From positions 5,847,344 to 5,911,343 of the forward strand of contig CM041298.1 of assembly GCA_023052935.1 (NCBI GenBank): DNA of 64,000 nucleotides, read 5' to 3'. The position numbers were made by a program, and so were the translations under genes. The first letter of the stretch is position 1; every line of letters starts with the position of its first letter. The notes below the pieces were generated by a model that saw nothing but the letters and a program-made list of their open reading frames with translations, ran no database searches and was not told where the DNA came from. This document shows, one piece after another, positions 11,272 through 22,954 of the stretch. Source of the stretch: Piezodorus guildinii. Taxonomy: Eukaryota > Arthropoda > Insecta > Hemiptera > Pentatomidae.

Positions 11272-12022
11272 TTTTACTTTCACTTACCTGTATAAGAAAC
11301 ATATAGTAAGGGGAAGTATTGCGATCGTGAAAATATTCGAATTCCAGTTTACGAATGAAATACACATTTTAGGGTCCACTGAGTCCAAATAACCAAGTCC
11401 TGAAATAAGGTCTGTGTGTGTGTGTGTGTGTGTGTAAGTCTAGCGCAAAAAAGAAAGTCGTATGAAAATGAAATTTCATATTTAAGACAACTTTACGCCC
11501 GAGATGTTACAATGACTTTTTCATTAAAATCGTCTAACCAGAAGAGCTACTTTATACTATGCCTTTTGCATCTTTTTAAAAAACGGCTCTAACGATTTTG
11601 ATTAAACTCTATATAATGGATAAATAAGAAAATCTTCCTCAAGTCATACTAATCTAGAAAATTTATGTTTTATTCTGATTGAAATACTCGAACAGGGTTC
11701 AAATGCCGATATTTAAAATTTTATTCAACTGCAGTATCTTTAATTTTATAGATTTCATAAAAATAGGCAGATCAACTTGTCAGTATTTATAAATAACAGC
11801 TAAATATGAAAGTTGAGCGAATTTGATAAACCACTAAAAGAGAAAAGTGCAAAAATATGTTAAGGAAACGGGGCCCTTTTAATTATAGTATTTTAATTGC
11901 TACCCTCTAGCAGACACAACGCCATCTAGTGGCAGCCAGAGGCAAGGGACACCCTGTCAAAAATTTCAGGCAATGGAGTGGTAAGTAAAAGTCGTGTGTT
12001 GTCCGCACCAGATTTTTTATCT
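11272..12022 (-). repeat. FX repeat copy
   Basis: It runs from ACTTTCACTTACCTGTATAA at the left to AAGTAAAAGTCGTGTGTTG...CACCAGATTTTTTATC at the right. An internal (GT)n is at about 11411-11434. A foreign block at about 11880-11970, centred on CGCCATCTAGTGGC, seems inserted near the right end. Confidence 0.8.
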
Positions 12023-12538
12023 TTTTTTTTAATGATATCATAGGTTTCTTTTTTAATAAGCCTTTCCCCGCTACCGTTACTCGAAGCGGTCGTGAAGGCG
12101 ACAATCTTTCACAGGTTTTAGACGCTAGTTGAAATTTGAGCCGAAACGTTGTCACAAATTTATTTTCTACTTAATGATGAAGTGTTTTAATGACTTGTCC
12201 TCGAATTATTTTTTCCTAAATGTAACAAACCTCTTCAATAATTAAAAATCAAACCTATACCTTTCAAGTGACTCGTACCCTCTACCCCTAAGTGAATCGT
12301 ACCCTCTACCCTCTTAGCAAATCGCTTTCATTATAAACAAGCCCTAACGTCGTTTGCAACTTGTTGTGCAATCCAGTAGAAGGAGGAAATCCCTACTTCT
12401 AAATAGACCGATCGATCCAATTCTCTCCCCACCCAAATATCCCTTCAACAGATCTTATTTTATTTTTTTGCTTACTCTTCACGTTATATTTTTAATTTTT
12501 TTAAATACCTGAATTCACATGTAAAAGTCACTTTTATA
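12023..12538. other. Non-genic stretch with a half fold-back
   Basis: A single GCCGAAACGTTGTCAC core followed by AAATTTATTTTC (about 12138-12168) marks half of an FB-type element. Otherwise only low-complexity CTACCC-rich sequence is seen. Confidence 0.5.
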
Positions 12539-13420
12539 TTGGGTTGTGTCACATGAAATGTCCGTTTTCAAGGTAAAGGATTTTTATAAAAATACGATAT
12601 GAAAATAAGATAATTTTATTCGAAGTATTTACCTTCTTTTTCTACATATTTTCCACAATGTGACACCAACCTTTTTATCCCCAAACTAAAAAACTCTGAG
12701 CTTTGAAGTGAAACAAAATCTGAAAATGCACTTTTCACTTGATCATCATTTTTAAAAAGTTTTCCTTTGAAGGAAATTGTCTGAATTCCTGAACAGGTGG
12801 TAATCTGTTGGAGACAAGTCAGGAGAATATGGTGGCTCAATTCTTTCAATGTTTTAAACATGGGTCTTGCTGCCGCTCAGTGAGATCATGAGGTACCCAT
12901 GTATCGAGCTTTTTTACTTTCCCAATACACTTTAAATGTCTGGAAACACTAGATGCACTTGCATTAAGTTGTGCTGAGAGTCCTTTAACTGTTTGGTAGG
13001 GGTTTCCTTCTACTGTATGGACATCGTTGTCTATTACGGACGGAGGTCTTCCTCGGGGCAAGTTTTCCAAGTCGGTATCCCCAGCTGAAAACTTAGCAAA
13101 CCAACGGCGAATGGTCCGTTCATTAACCCCCCCCTTCCCCAAACGCCTTGCAAATATTTCTATCGGCCTCAGCTGCTGAATGGCCGAGTTTAAACTTGTA
13201 CAAAAATATTACTCGAAAATCGCGTGTTTCCACGTTCATATTTGGAGGTATACTAAACAGTGGGTAATTGATTGGGAAGCTAATGTTTATAATACAAAGG
13301 TAGAGGATTAGTAACTGTTTACTTTAAATATGTAAACATTCGGAAGAAAACAACAAGACCTGCAAAATCCTTTATGTATTTCAGAAACTATAAAAACGGA
13401 ATTTAATGTGAAACAACCAA
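12539..13420 (-). mobile_element. Mariner deletion derivative, copy a
   Basis: The 882-bp element is flanked by TA dinucleotides. Its terminal inverted repeats begin TTGGGTTG and end CAACCAA, with the shared CACATGAAATGTCCG core. On the minus strand it encodes the SETMAR-like N-terminal helix-turn-helix region (NERTIRRWFAKFSAGDTDLE, then RGRPPSVIDND, then DTWVPHDLTER). It then jumps directly to the transposase C-terminus, so the first two catalytic aspartates are deleted. It is non-autonomous. Confidence 0.92.
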
Positions 13421-13853
13421 TATATATATAATATACATTGTACAATAATGTATATATATATATAAGTCAAATTATTTGGTTTTGAAATAAGTTCTTTGCT
13501 TTTTTTACTAGATATTTCAATCAAAACTTCAGAATCTCTATATATATTTTAGTCAATTATATTCTGCGATTTCCGCTTTCTTAGTCTCTGAACAATACTT
13601 GAATACTATATACTATATTTTTGTGTATATAATATATCGTTTAGGTGGTATAAAGGTATATGAAAAAAAAGTTACCAATGTATTGTTTTACAAATATGTC
13701 TAAATGTACATGTATGTAAAAACTGAATTTTGTAAATAGATTATTTATTTATTTATCTATTAGTATTTTTAATAAATTGAATGACGGTTTCTATTTAAAA
13801 ATTAACAATCAATAATAATTGTGGATGTAATTAGTTGACCGTTGAGAATTACT
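13421..13853. other. AT-rich sequence, no gene seen
   Basis: Short TA tracts only. No coding or repeat homology was recognised. Confidence 0.5.
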
Positions 13854-14118
13854 GGAAGGAATTAGTCCGGTGGCGGTCATTAAATGAAACAACTAAATAG
13901 TTTCAACTATTTTATGTTTGCCAACGTTTCGACCCCCATTGTGGTCATCATCAGGGCGCATGGTGGGAAAATGGAAACATCTCCATTCAGTTTTCCATTC
14001 TCCCACCATGCGTCCTGATGATGACCCACAAAGGGGGTTGAAACGTTGGCAAACAATAAAATAGTTGAAACTATTTAGTTGTTTCATTTAATGACCGCCA
14101 CCCGGACTAATTCCTTCC
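13854..14118. repeat. Fold-back element FB1
   Basis: This is a near-perfect 265-bp hairpin. Two arms of about 125 bp (starting GGAAGGAATTAGTCCGG and ending CCGGACTAATTCCTTCC) surround a loop of about 13 bp near 13978-13990. Each arm carries GCCAACGTTTC or its complement, beside a CATCATCAGG motif. Confidence 0.92.
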
Positions 14119-14877
14119 ATAATAACAATATGTCGAATTATCAATTCCTTAAAAAAATCCTTTAATACCTCTTGGAAATCAACGGTTCAATTTTGCGTTG
14201 TTTTACGACAAATTTAATTTGAGGCGGTGTATTTTAAGACATATAAACTTTTATGAAGCAATATAGGAATGCTAAAAATGCACTCTTTACGATTAACAAA
14301 ACTATAACCATAATACCATATAACCATAATAACAGAGATTTATAGACGTCTTGGGAATTTTTTTTTCCATTATATTTTTAATAACCGTAAATAATGTTAT
14401 TTATTTATCTTCAGGGATAATAATAAATCCTTGCTTTATAAGCAATGCTTATCATAAAAATATATTATCACACATAAAATGTCTTGCGCAAAATGTACAA
14501 TATATTTTCAACGATATTTTGATATATTCGTGTTTGATCGTTCAGTTTTATTGGATTTCATCACAAAATACACTATTTCTTTAAAAAAAAACGCCAAGTA
14601 AACCTGATGCAAAAATAATTCTTTTTTTAGAGCTCACATTCCTCAAGAAATTCTTATGAACGTAATAACATATACAAAATAGTAATAAATATGATAACGA
14701 AACCCTTTTAATATAACTTAATTAGAAGAACAACATAGCTTTTTCACAAATATTTATTTATTAATTATGTTATTTAATTATTCATACATTTAGACTATTA
14801 TTACCTATAGATCCATTTTATAAAATTTTACACAAAAAACAAATAACTAATAATTTTTATTGAGCCAATTTACTCAG

Positions 14878-14973
<96 letters not shown>

Positions 14974-15074
14974 TTTTTTCCTCACATGCTAACCCCACAT
15001 AGGGACCGTTTATTATAACATCATGTTCCATACCTTAAACCATTATTATAACAGTAGTATACCAATACTACATG

Positions 15075-15131
<57 letters not shown>

Positions 15132-16019
15132 TTGTATAAATATGTTAAGTGGCCTCCTAGTTAAGAATATTTTTACAGTGCTTCCAATGGGAAGCTTCTC
15201 TACATGTATATCAAGTCATTGTATTATATAACACATCACATTACTTGATGTATTTTTTTTTTGTTAATACAGTTGTAAATACCAATAAAATGTTTTTAAA
15301 AAAAATCTAGATATAGTTATTAACATTTTTTAGTTACAAGTTTACATTTTTAGTTAATAGTTATAGAAGGTGGTGTTATTTTTTTCATTCATACATCCCT
15401 TTAGAGCTTAATACTAGAACTAATATATAAATAGTTTATTTCTCACAAAAATTTACAGATATCAAATATTTTAGATTAATCAAAGGTTCTTAATTGTACA
15501 AAAATTTATTTTAAAACAACTATTTTTTTATGTCTGCGTTTCGCAGGACTTTTCCCCATCTTCAGAACTAAATACAATATGTACTAAAATAATATAAATT
15601 ATTAATAAATGAAAATTAACTCTATTTAAAAACATGTAACAATTTTACATGGAAGTCTTTTACTTGGCAGTAACCAATTGTTTTTTATATATATCTTATT
15701 ATCAAATAGATTTTTTTTAGGAAATAATAATTGTTATTTATTAAAATATATTGTAGTGATTCCTGAAAATATGAGAAAGCCCCAAAATGTTGAATTAAAA
15801 TAATTATTATTATTGGAAGAATTAATAAACAATAATTAACCATTGTATGTTTTTTTTCGGAATATTTATATCATTAATATTAAATTCAGTAATACAGTGA
15901 GTATTTATATAATATATATATATTATATATATAATTGTATTTTTTTATTTTTATTTTTCATATCTCTCCTTTTCATCAATTAAAATAATTGTAAATATTT
16001 ATTGTAATCACTAATATTA
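14119..16019. other. AT-rich non-genic stretch with TA and GA microsatellites
   Basis: (TA)n at 14883-14930 runs directly into (GA)n at 14930-14966, and another (TA)n lies at about 15079-15129. A degenerate FB-like pair (TGCGTTTCGCAGGAC near 15535, CCAAAATGTTG near 15785) is possible. No gene was recognised. Confidence 0.5.
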
Positions 16020-16134
16020 TTAGTTTTTTATTTTATGTGTTTTTTGGCCAGTTGTAATAATTTTTTTTTTTTGTACATGTGTATTACTCTCAAGGGACTT
16101 AGTCCCAGAATAAAGTATTTTTTTCATTCATTCA

Positions 16135-16202
<68 letters not shown>
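16020..16202 (+). mobile_element. Retrotransposon 3' terminus with GGGACTTAGTCCC hairpin
   Basis: The sequence ends GGGACTTAGTCCC, then AGAATAAAG and a (TTCA)n tail merging into a (TA)n tract (16138-16201). The same terminus, on different bodies, is seen at 6350-6400 (minus) and 36725-36770 (plus), so this is probably a severely 5'-truncated CR1/L2-like copy. Confidence 0.6.
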
Positions 16203-16207
<5 letters not shown>

Positions 16208-16560
16208 TAATAATAAATATTAAATCAAGATTACAATGATTTAAAAACCTAAAACAACCAGAACATATTTACATCTGAACCATTTTATATATTGAAATTG
16301 TATTTTTTAACATTCCTTCCATATTCAATATTCATATGGGTCTATAATTATGATCGTCCATAATCATAATCGTCATTATGTTATAGTGCAAATAAATAAA
16401 AAAATAATTATGGTACTAATTTTTTTTAATGTTGATATTCTTGTGCATTATCTAAGTCATAATTTGTTTTTTATAGCCCTTTTATTATTATACTAAGGTC
16501 ATTGTAATTTAATTATTCGATTTCCTTACCCATCTGTTTCTATTTTTATGTTTAATATAT

Positions 16561-16749
16561 TGACACAACAGAACCCTACATACGGACTTACAACAACCAA
16601 CAGTTGACCAACATATACGAACACTCTATACTCGTTTTCACAGTAAACTTAACGGACACGACAATAGACTGATTAACGACATGTCAATAGCTGAAATGCC
16701 AGTCAGAAGAAGGCTAAAGAGAGGCTGGATGAGGGACCTCCTCGGATAA
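16561..16749 (+). pseudogene. Jockey-like C-terminal fragment
   Basis: The frame ending at TAA 16747-16749 reads FHSKLNGHDNRLINDMSIAE and then RRRLKRGWMRDLLG, the short basic C-terminus of Jockey-clade polymerases. About 200 bp of possible 3' UTR follows. No upstream polymerase motifs remain. Confidence 0.65.
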
Positions 16750-17240
16750 AATAAAGCCTTGGAAGGGGTGCTGCTGGGCATTTTCCTTCTTCATGCCTAC
16801 CATGCCTCATCTCAATTCGTACAGCACATTTGCTGATTGTCAGATACATTCTGACAGGCGTGAATATAGATTTAAAGAGAAAAAAAATATATATATATAT
16901 ATTGACATCTTCAAACTCAATAGTTTATAAAATACTGTATTTAATGTTATTGTATTTTTTAATAAATCATCTATAACCCTCATTGTTTTCTGTATTCTCT
17001 TTAATTGTTCTATCATATATATATTGTTACTATGCACTCCTTTTGTATCATTTTAGCCCTAATAGGGGTCGAAACGTTGGCAGACAATAAATAGTTATAA
17101 AAAAAAAATTATTATCATAATAAAATACCTCGTGAAAAATGTACGAGTATTTTTGTAAAACATGTTCTTTAGTAAGGATGGGATATCATTGATACGTTAA
17201 TATTGTTAATTGTTACGTTAATATATTGTTAAAAAAAATT
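16750..17240. other. Non-genic stretch with a half FB element
   Basis: GGGTCGAAACGTTGGCAGAC followed by AATAAATAGTT (about 17066-17095) is one arm of an FB-type element without its partner. The remainder is AT-rich. Confidence 0.5.
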
Positions 17241-18477
17241 GAGACGTTGATTTCCAGAAGGTACTATATATATCATAGGAAATTTTACAGGAAGTGTCAA
17301 AACTTCTCATTACTATATTATTAAATAAACTTATTTGATTCTATATTAACAACACTGTACTAATGTTGTAGAATGAATGATTTGGAACGAAATTAAACGT
17401 CTAATTAGTAATAATAATAATAATAGGTTTACCGAACCCGAAGATTCGATGCCGATACCACAAAACTTCGCCTGCACAGACTCGTCCAATGTTCACCGGT
17501 CAAGCCCAAGCCCCCGAGATCAGCCTACCTTTCGGACGCCTACCAGTCGGTTCAGCGAATACCAACTTTCTCGGAATCTCCGCGATGCTATTAACTCAAT
17601 TATATTCACAGGGTACAAACTCCGCAATTCCGCGTTGTGCAACCATCTAAACTTCCCAGTGGCCTCATCTCTCTTCGTACCAAATATTTTACGCAGTACC
17701 TTATTTTCGAAAACCTTAAGCCGTTGTTCATCCTTCAAAATAAGCGGCCACGTTTCACACTAAGTAATTTAGCAACTGAATAATAACATGCATTTCCCAC
17801 CTTTAATCGGGACTTTATTTCTTCCTGGATTTCATTTTTTCTAGTTATAATTGAACCTAAAAACTTGAATTTCTTTACGTGTTCAAAAGTATGACCTGAA
17901 ATATTAATATCATCAAGATCGCCACCATTTCTGCTACTAATCATATATTTCGTCTTATCGGTATTTAATTCGAGACCTATTTGTTTACCGGTTTTTATTT
18001 TTATTTAGTTGTTTGGTTTCCGTGTCTTCACCCAGCAGTACCAGATCATCGGCATACCCCAAAACCGAAATCTTATCACCCATATTTAAGCCTTTCTCGG
18101 TACACATCACCTTTTCTATAACATATTCTAAGGCTATATTAAACAAAACAGGTGAAAGGGAGTCACCTTGTTTCAAACCCGATCGCACCTCAAATCTCTC
18201 GGTATAATTATGACCGATTCTAACTTTATGGAATGTTTCCGACAAACACATCTCTACTAGGTTTACTAACTTTTTAGGTATCCTCTAAAGTCTATAGTAC
18301 CTAGTAGTAGTCCCCCTATAGTCTAATTAGTACCTTTAGAAAATAAATGCATTTATGAATGGAGTTTTTAAAGGACTTGAGTGTCCATTACAAAAAAACA
18401 AATAGAATATTTAGGTAAAGCGAAATATGTCAAAATATTAATTCCGTAATAATTGTCCTTTTGGAAATCAACGTCTT
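17241..18477. mobile_element. MITE MT, copy 3, split by RTE copy 3
   Basis: Left terminus GAGACGTTGATTTCC begins at 17241, and the right terminus GGAAATCAACGTCTT ends near 18477. Removing the RTE insertion and one TSD leaves about 0.3 kb that aligns with MT copies 1 and 2. Confidence 0.85.
17411..18320 (-). mobile_element. RTE copy 3 (5'-truncated, inside MITE MT)
   Basis: The (TAA)n tail is at the left, and polymerase pieces include GLKQGDSLSPVLF and YADDLVLLGED (minus strand, 18251-17985). A 12-bp TSD, GTCTAATTAGTA (17399-17410 and 18321-18332), brackets the insertion. Homology to the other RTE copies stops at about 18282. The remaining bases up to the TSD (about 18283-18320) are not RTE-like and look like filler. 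Confidence 0.92.
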
Positions 18478-18941
18478 AATTATCAAATTAAGTGGTTAAA
18501 AAATAAATTAATGTAGGATTTTAGCGTTTTCTATTTGATTGTCCTTTTCGTGAGTAGGATTATGAGGACGTAGCTGTAAATCAGATTGGTTGACATTGAG
18601 ATCCTGCAGTTGGAACCTGCTGTCAAACACTCTCGCGGTGTAGCACCCTTGCTAGACCGCTCTACGACACTTGCAGACTTTCACAGACTATCATAGACTT
18701 AGTATATACATTCTGCTAGGACTTACCTTGCTCTATCGGTGTGATCTGTGGCCCTTCGTCGTAGAAAACGGTGGAAGCCTCAGCCATTGCGAGCACAACC
18801 TTCCCCCTGAACGAGTGTTGAGAGGCACAGAGACGTTCAATAGCCCGGGGCCTGCGCCGTCGGCGAGGAGATACCAAGCCCGCCTAACTTCAAATCCAGC
18901 CTCTGTCGATATTAAAGGAGCAAAACAGTGTAAACAATCAT
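18478..18941. other. Unrecognised, partly GC-rich; possible degenerate tRNA-like head
   Basis: On the minus strand, TCGTAGAGCGGTCTAGCA and GCAGGTTCCAACTGC (about 18597-18668) resemble tRNA A and B boxes and may be an old SINE head. The GC-rich 18700-18940 block has a 110-residue open frame with no recognisable family. Confidence 0.35.
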
Positions 18942-21000
18942 GTAAAAATCTGGTGCGGGCAACACACGACTTGCACTTACCTCCATTTCTAAAATCAATG
19001 TAAGAATTTTCAAATAAAGTTAGAGATAAAAATACGTGAAACTATTAAAGAATTAATTAAATTGAATTTATATAGAAACATGTTTTTATTAAAAAATCTA
19101 TTATATTATTATCTAAAATAATCAGTTAGTTTTATCGGCTTTTTATCACTCTATATTAACTTTTAAAAGCTTGTGTATGAGATAATATTTTTTCTAAAAT
19201 CTTTAGCTTTGCAACGGTATATCATACATGTATATTACTGCTCTTATGTTCAAAAACGAAAAATTTTAAATATCGGCATTTAAGCCCTGTCAGACCATTT
19301 TAATCAGAATAAAGCCTACATCATATTAGAGCCCATTCAATTTTACATTGATATAGCGAGTTTAATCAAAATCGTCGGAACTTTTTTCGAGAAAATCGAA
19401 AAAAGGTGCAAATTGCAAGGTATAAAGTACCTCTTCTGGTAAGCTCATTTTGATGGAAAAAATTTTGTCACGTATCGGGCGTATAGTTGTCTTAAATATG
19501 AAATTTCAGTTTCATAGGACTTACCGTTTCCGCCCGGGAGTTACTACTAACTAACTATTAAAGAATTAATTAAATTGAATTTCTTTATAAACATGTGTTT
19601 TATTAAAAAATCTATGATATTATTATCTAAAATAATCAGTTAGTATTGTTAGTATTCACTTTTACAAGCTTGTGTATGAGATTTTTTTTTCTAAAATATT
19701 TAGCATAGTATATTACACATGTATATTACTGTTCTTCTGTTGAAAAACTAAAAATTATCTTTAAAAATGTATTATTTCAGTTTTTTCCTTTAGTTGGGTA
19801 TCGAATTCATTCAATTTATATATTTACCTGTTTTTCATCAGTAGTAACAAGATAATATGGTTATTTTTATAGAATCTACAAAATTAAAGGTACTTTAGAG
19901 AAGGAAAATTTAAAATATCGGCATTTATGCCCTGTCAGACTATTTTAATAAGAATGAAACCTACATGATGTTTAAGCCTATTAAATTTTACATCGATATA
20001 GCGAGTATAATCAAAATCGTTGGAGCCGTCAAATCAATCATATATAATCAAAGACTCAACAAACACGGATAGTCATGGTAGAACTGATATATTTCGCTTT
20101 CCAGCAAGTGGCAGGCGAATTAAAAAATCTGGAGCTGGCAACACACCAGTTTCACTTACCTCCTTTGATAAAATCAATTAAATAAATTTCAAAAATAGTT
20201 GAGATGAAAATAATAAAATTAATTAAATTGAAGTTCTATAGAAACATGTGTTTTTTTAAAATAATCTAATGTGTGTATTAATTTAATAACTCAATTAATT
20301 TTTAAGATGCGGAAAAAAATCAGGTGCCCACAACACACGACTTTTACTCACCTCTAATTTTTTGGATCACCTCAAATTTTGGAATTTTTGAGATGAAAAT
20401 AAATTGTTAAGGAATTTTTTTAATTGAATTTTAATAGAAACATGTGTTTTTTAAATATGTATTTTTTATATTAATTATCTAATATATTATGTTAGCTTTT
20501 CACCCCTCTCGGTTAACTTTTAAAATTATGTGTATACAATGATATTTTTTCTAAAATCTTTAGCTTTCCAATAGTATATTCTACATCTATATTACTCTTT
20601 TTATGTTCCAAAACACAAATATTACATAAAGAAATATTTTTTCTTTTTTCTCCTTTCCTTGGATATCGAATTCGTTCAGCTTATGTATGCTAACAAGATA
20701 ATATGGTTAATTTATTCAAATGTACAAAATTAAAATTTTGTAAAAGGTACTTCAGAGGAAGAAAATTTAAACTATCGTCATTTTAGTCCTGTCAGACTAT
20801 TTCAATCAGAATGAAACCTACCTGATATTAAAGCCCTTTAAATTTTACATCGATATAGCGAGTTTAATCAAAATCGATTAGAGCCGTTTTTGAGAAAGTC
20901 GTAAAATTGTGTAAAAAGGTATGTTATATAGTAGATCTTTCGGTCAGCCGATTTTGAAGAAAAAAGGGAGAAAAAAATTACCCAAAAATACGTCCATAAC
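18942..21000 (+). repeat. Cluster of four FX copies
   Basis: There are four partial FX units in the same orientation. Their starts, AAAATCTGG(T/A)GC-type ends or internal joins, are near 18944, 19556, 20125 and 20312. Each carries the ACTTTCACTTACCT block (or its degenerate form), GAAACATGTGTTTT, GCCCTGTCAGAC and ACATCGATATAGCGAGTTTA landmarks where present. They look like independent, variously truncated insertions or local duplications. No gene was seen. Confidence 0.8.
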
Positions 21001-21339
21001 TCAGTTATTCTTTAAGATGGAGAAAAATATCTATTGTATTTCAGAATCAGAAAACCGCGATAAACAGAAAAAAAATCTGATATAGTCAGATTACAACTTA
21101 CAAGAGGCGTGATTCTCTAATATCTCGGTTCTTATTCATAATCGAAAACAAATTAAGGTATTCTGGAATCAGGAAATATTATTTGAATGAAAATCAAAAG
21201 AAAAAAAAAAGAAATAGTAACGAAGTTTAGTATAAATACTTTGGTTTAATTATTTTCAATACGGATCCTTTGTAATCGAACAAAAAAAATAAAAAAATTA
21301 TTCCCCTATCCTCAAAATTTTAGGGCTTACGCTTAAAGA

Positions 21340-21980
21340 GCGATATTTCAGGGCTTAAATGCCGATATTTTAAAATTGTCTTCCTCTAAACTATCTTTAA
21401 TTTCCTATATTGCAAAAGATTAACCATATCACCTTAATAGCATTGATGAAGGATGGCTTAATATACAAGTTGGACGGATTTGATGACCAACTAAATGATA
21501 AAAAAGTATAACTATTTTGGAACATTTAAAAAAGCACATACTACCTTCCATTCATCATCTAATCACTTTATTTCATAAGTCCTTTAACATTTTTTCATCC
21601 TAGTCGACGTTCGGGTTGTTTCCCATTTTCAAGACTTATTCCTTGCTACAACATTTTTCATCCTTCACTACATCTCATAGCACACTGCTAGTGAAGAATG
21701 AAAATGTTGTAGCAAAGAATAAGTCTTGAAAATGGAAAACAACCCCGAAACGTCGATAGGATGAAAAACATGTTAAAGACTTATGAAATAAAGTGATTAG
21801 ATGATGAATGGAAGGTAGTATGTGCTTTTTTAAATGTTCCAATTATGAAAACTTCCAAAAAAATAAAAAAATAAAATAAAACTTTTTTTTTTAATGTAAT
21901 TTTTTGAGAAAAAAATATTATCTTATACACAAAATTCTAAAAGGTAATACAAAGTGACGAATAGGGAATAAACCTATTAC
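21340..21980 (-). repeat. FX fragment interrupted by fold-back FB2
   Basis: FX-type sequence (GGGCTTAAATGCCGATATTT...) continues to 21518 and resumes at 21841 (AATTATGAAAAC, then TATTATCTTATACAC). FB2 sits between the two parts. Confidence 0.75.
21519..21840. repeat. Fold-back element FB2
   Basis: Two nearly perfect 152-bp arms (21519-21670 and 21689-21840) are separated by an 18-bp loop. The outer ends are GGAACATTTAAAAAAGCACA and its complement. The arms contain CGACGTTCGGGTTGTTTCCC and CCCCGAAACGTCG. Adjacent FX sequence shows it is an insertion. Confidence 0.93.
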
Positions 21981-22334
21981 TGAATAACAATCTAATATAG
22001 TTATAAAAAATAAAAATAAAATAAACTTTATTCACATATTTACGTATTGACAAAATGTTAACAATAATTTCGAATGAGTCATCCTCACAACCAGTAAAAA
22101 TTTTTTTTCTTTAATTATAGTCCATTAGCCTAAATGACAAACTAAAAAAAAAAAACTAAAAAAAATTAAATTGAGGTTATATTGCGATTGTAGGAAAAAT
22201 AATACAAAAAACCTACGCATAATATAGTTATGTTATCTAATCTAAATCATATGTTTCCAGCGAAAATGAATACAAATTTTATTAAAATCAACTTAAAATA
22301 TTTTTTAAATTTAAGTATATTTAATAGTTATTTA
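21981..22334. other. AT-rich sequence, no gene seen
   Basis: No recognisable repeat or coding signal beyond low complexity. The last 11 bases are the left TSD of the following SINE. Confidence 0.5.
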
Positions 22335-22656
22335 GGGAGCGGCGTGGTCTAGTGAATAGAGCACTAGTCTACTGTGCTCCGGGTCCTGGGTTCGAATCCC
22401 GCCTGTGGCAGAATATTATTTATTCTGTTAATTCAGTCGGGGGGCGACCCTAGGGTATGGAGACCCTCCTGGGGCAGACCCAGCCTCTATAAAGTGGGTA
22501 CCCAAATTAATTGGAGGAAACCTGGCGGCTGAGCGTGATTAAGGCCTAATCACCTCATTGCACTGCCATTGGCCTAGAAACAGTAAGAATCTCTATATGT
22601 ACTGAGCCCAAGACCCTTCATGGGTTGTAGTGGTACAGGTTTTTTTTTTTTTTTTT
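22335..22656 (+). mobile_element. tRNA-derived SINE, family A, copy 1
   Basis: The tRNA-like head has an A box (TGGTCTAGTGAATAG, 22345-22359) and a B box (GGTTCGAATCC, 22389-22399). The body is about 230 bp and the tail is poly-T. An 11-bp TSD, ATAGTTATTTA, flanks it (22324-22334 and 22657-22667), so it is an intact insertion. It has no coding capacity. Confidence 0.93.
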
Positions 22657-22682
22657 ATAGTTATTTAATTGATTTTAACAGT

Positions 22683-22925
22683 CGAGGTAAGTTAAAGTTG
22701 TGTGTTGTCCGCATCAGATTTTTAATAATGCATCATTTACCCAGATTTTCCGAGTGTTAACATATCCCGTTTAAATATCCATTGTCACATCCACAGCAAT
22801 ATTTCGTTCCGAGCGTTTCCGTTCTCGCGTGACTTGGTTATTTGGGCTCAAGGGACCTACGTTCGGATTCGAAACATTTCACGGTCACAATATTTTCCCA
22901 TACTCTCTTACATAGTATATACATA
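22683..22925. repeat. FX terminal fragments
   Basis: One FX end (GAGGTAAGTTAAAGTTGTGT, minus orientation) lies at 22693-22725. The opposite FX end (GACTTGGTTATTTGGGCTCA, then CACGGTCACAATATTTTCCC, plus orientation) is at 22780-22925. The middle of the element is missing. Confidence 0.65.
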
Positions 22926-22954
22926 ATTAAAATATATACATAACAATTATTTAC

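Noticed and set aside
12846..13142. A cellular SETMAR-like or transcription-factor gene
   Set aside because: The helix-turn-helix frame lies between mariner inverted repeats with TA flanks and occurs in five copies, so it is a transposon derivative.
22335..22410. A functional tRNA gene
   Set aside because: A and B boxes are present but no acceptor stem closes. The head continues into a SINE body with a poly-T tail and target duplication.
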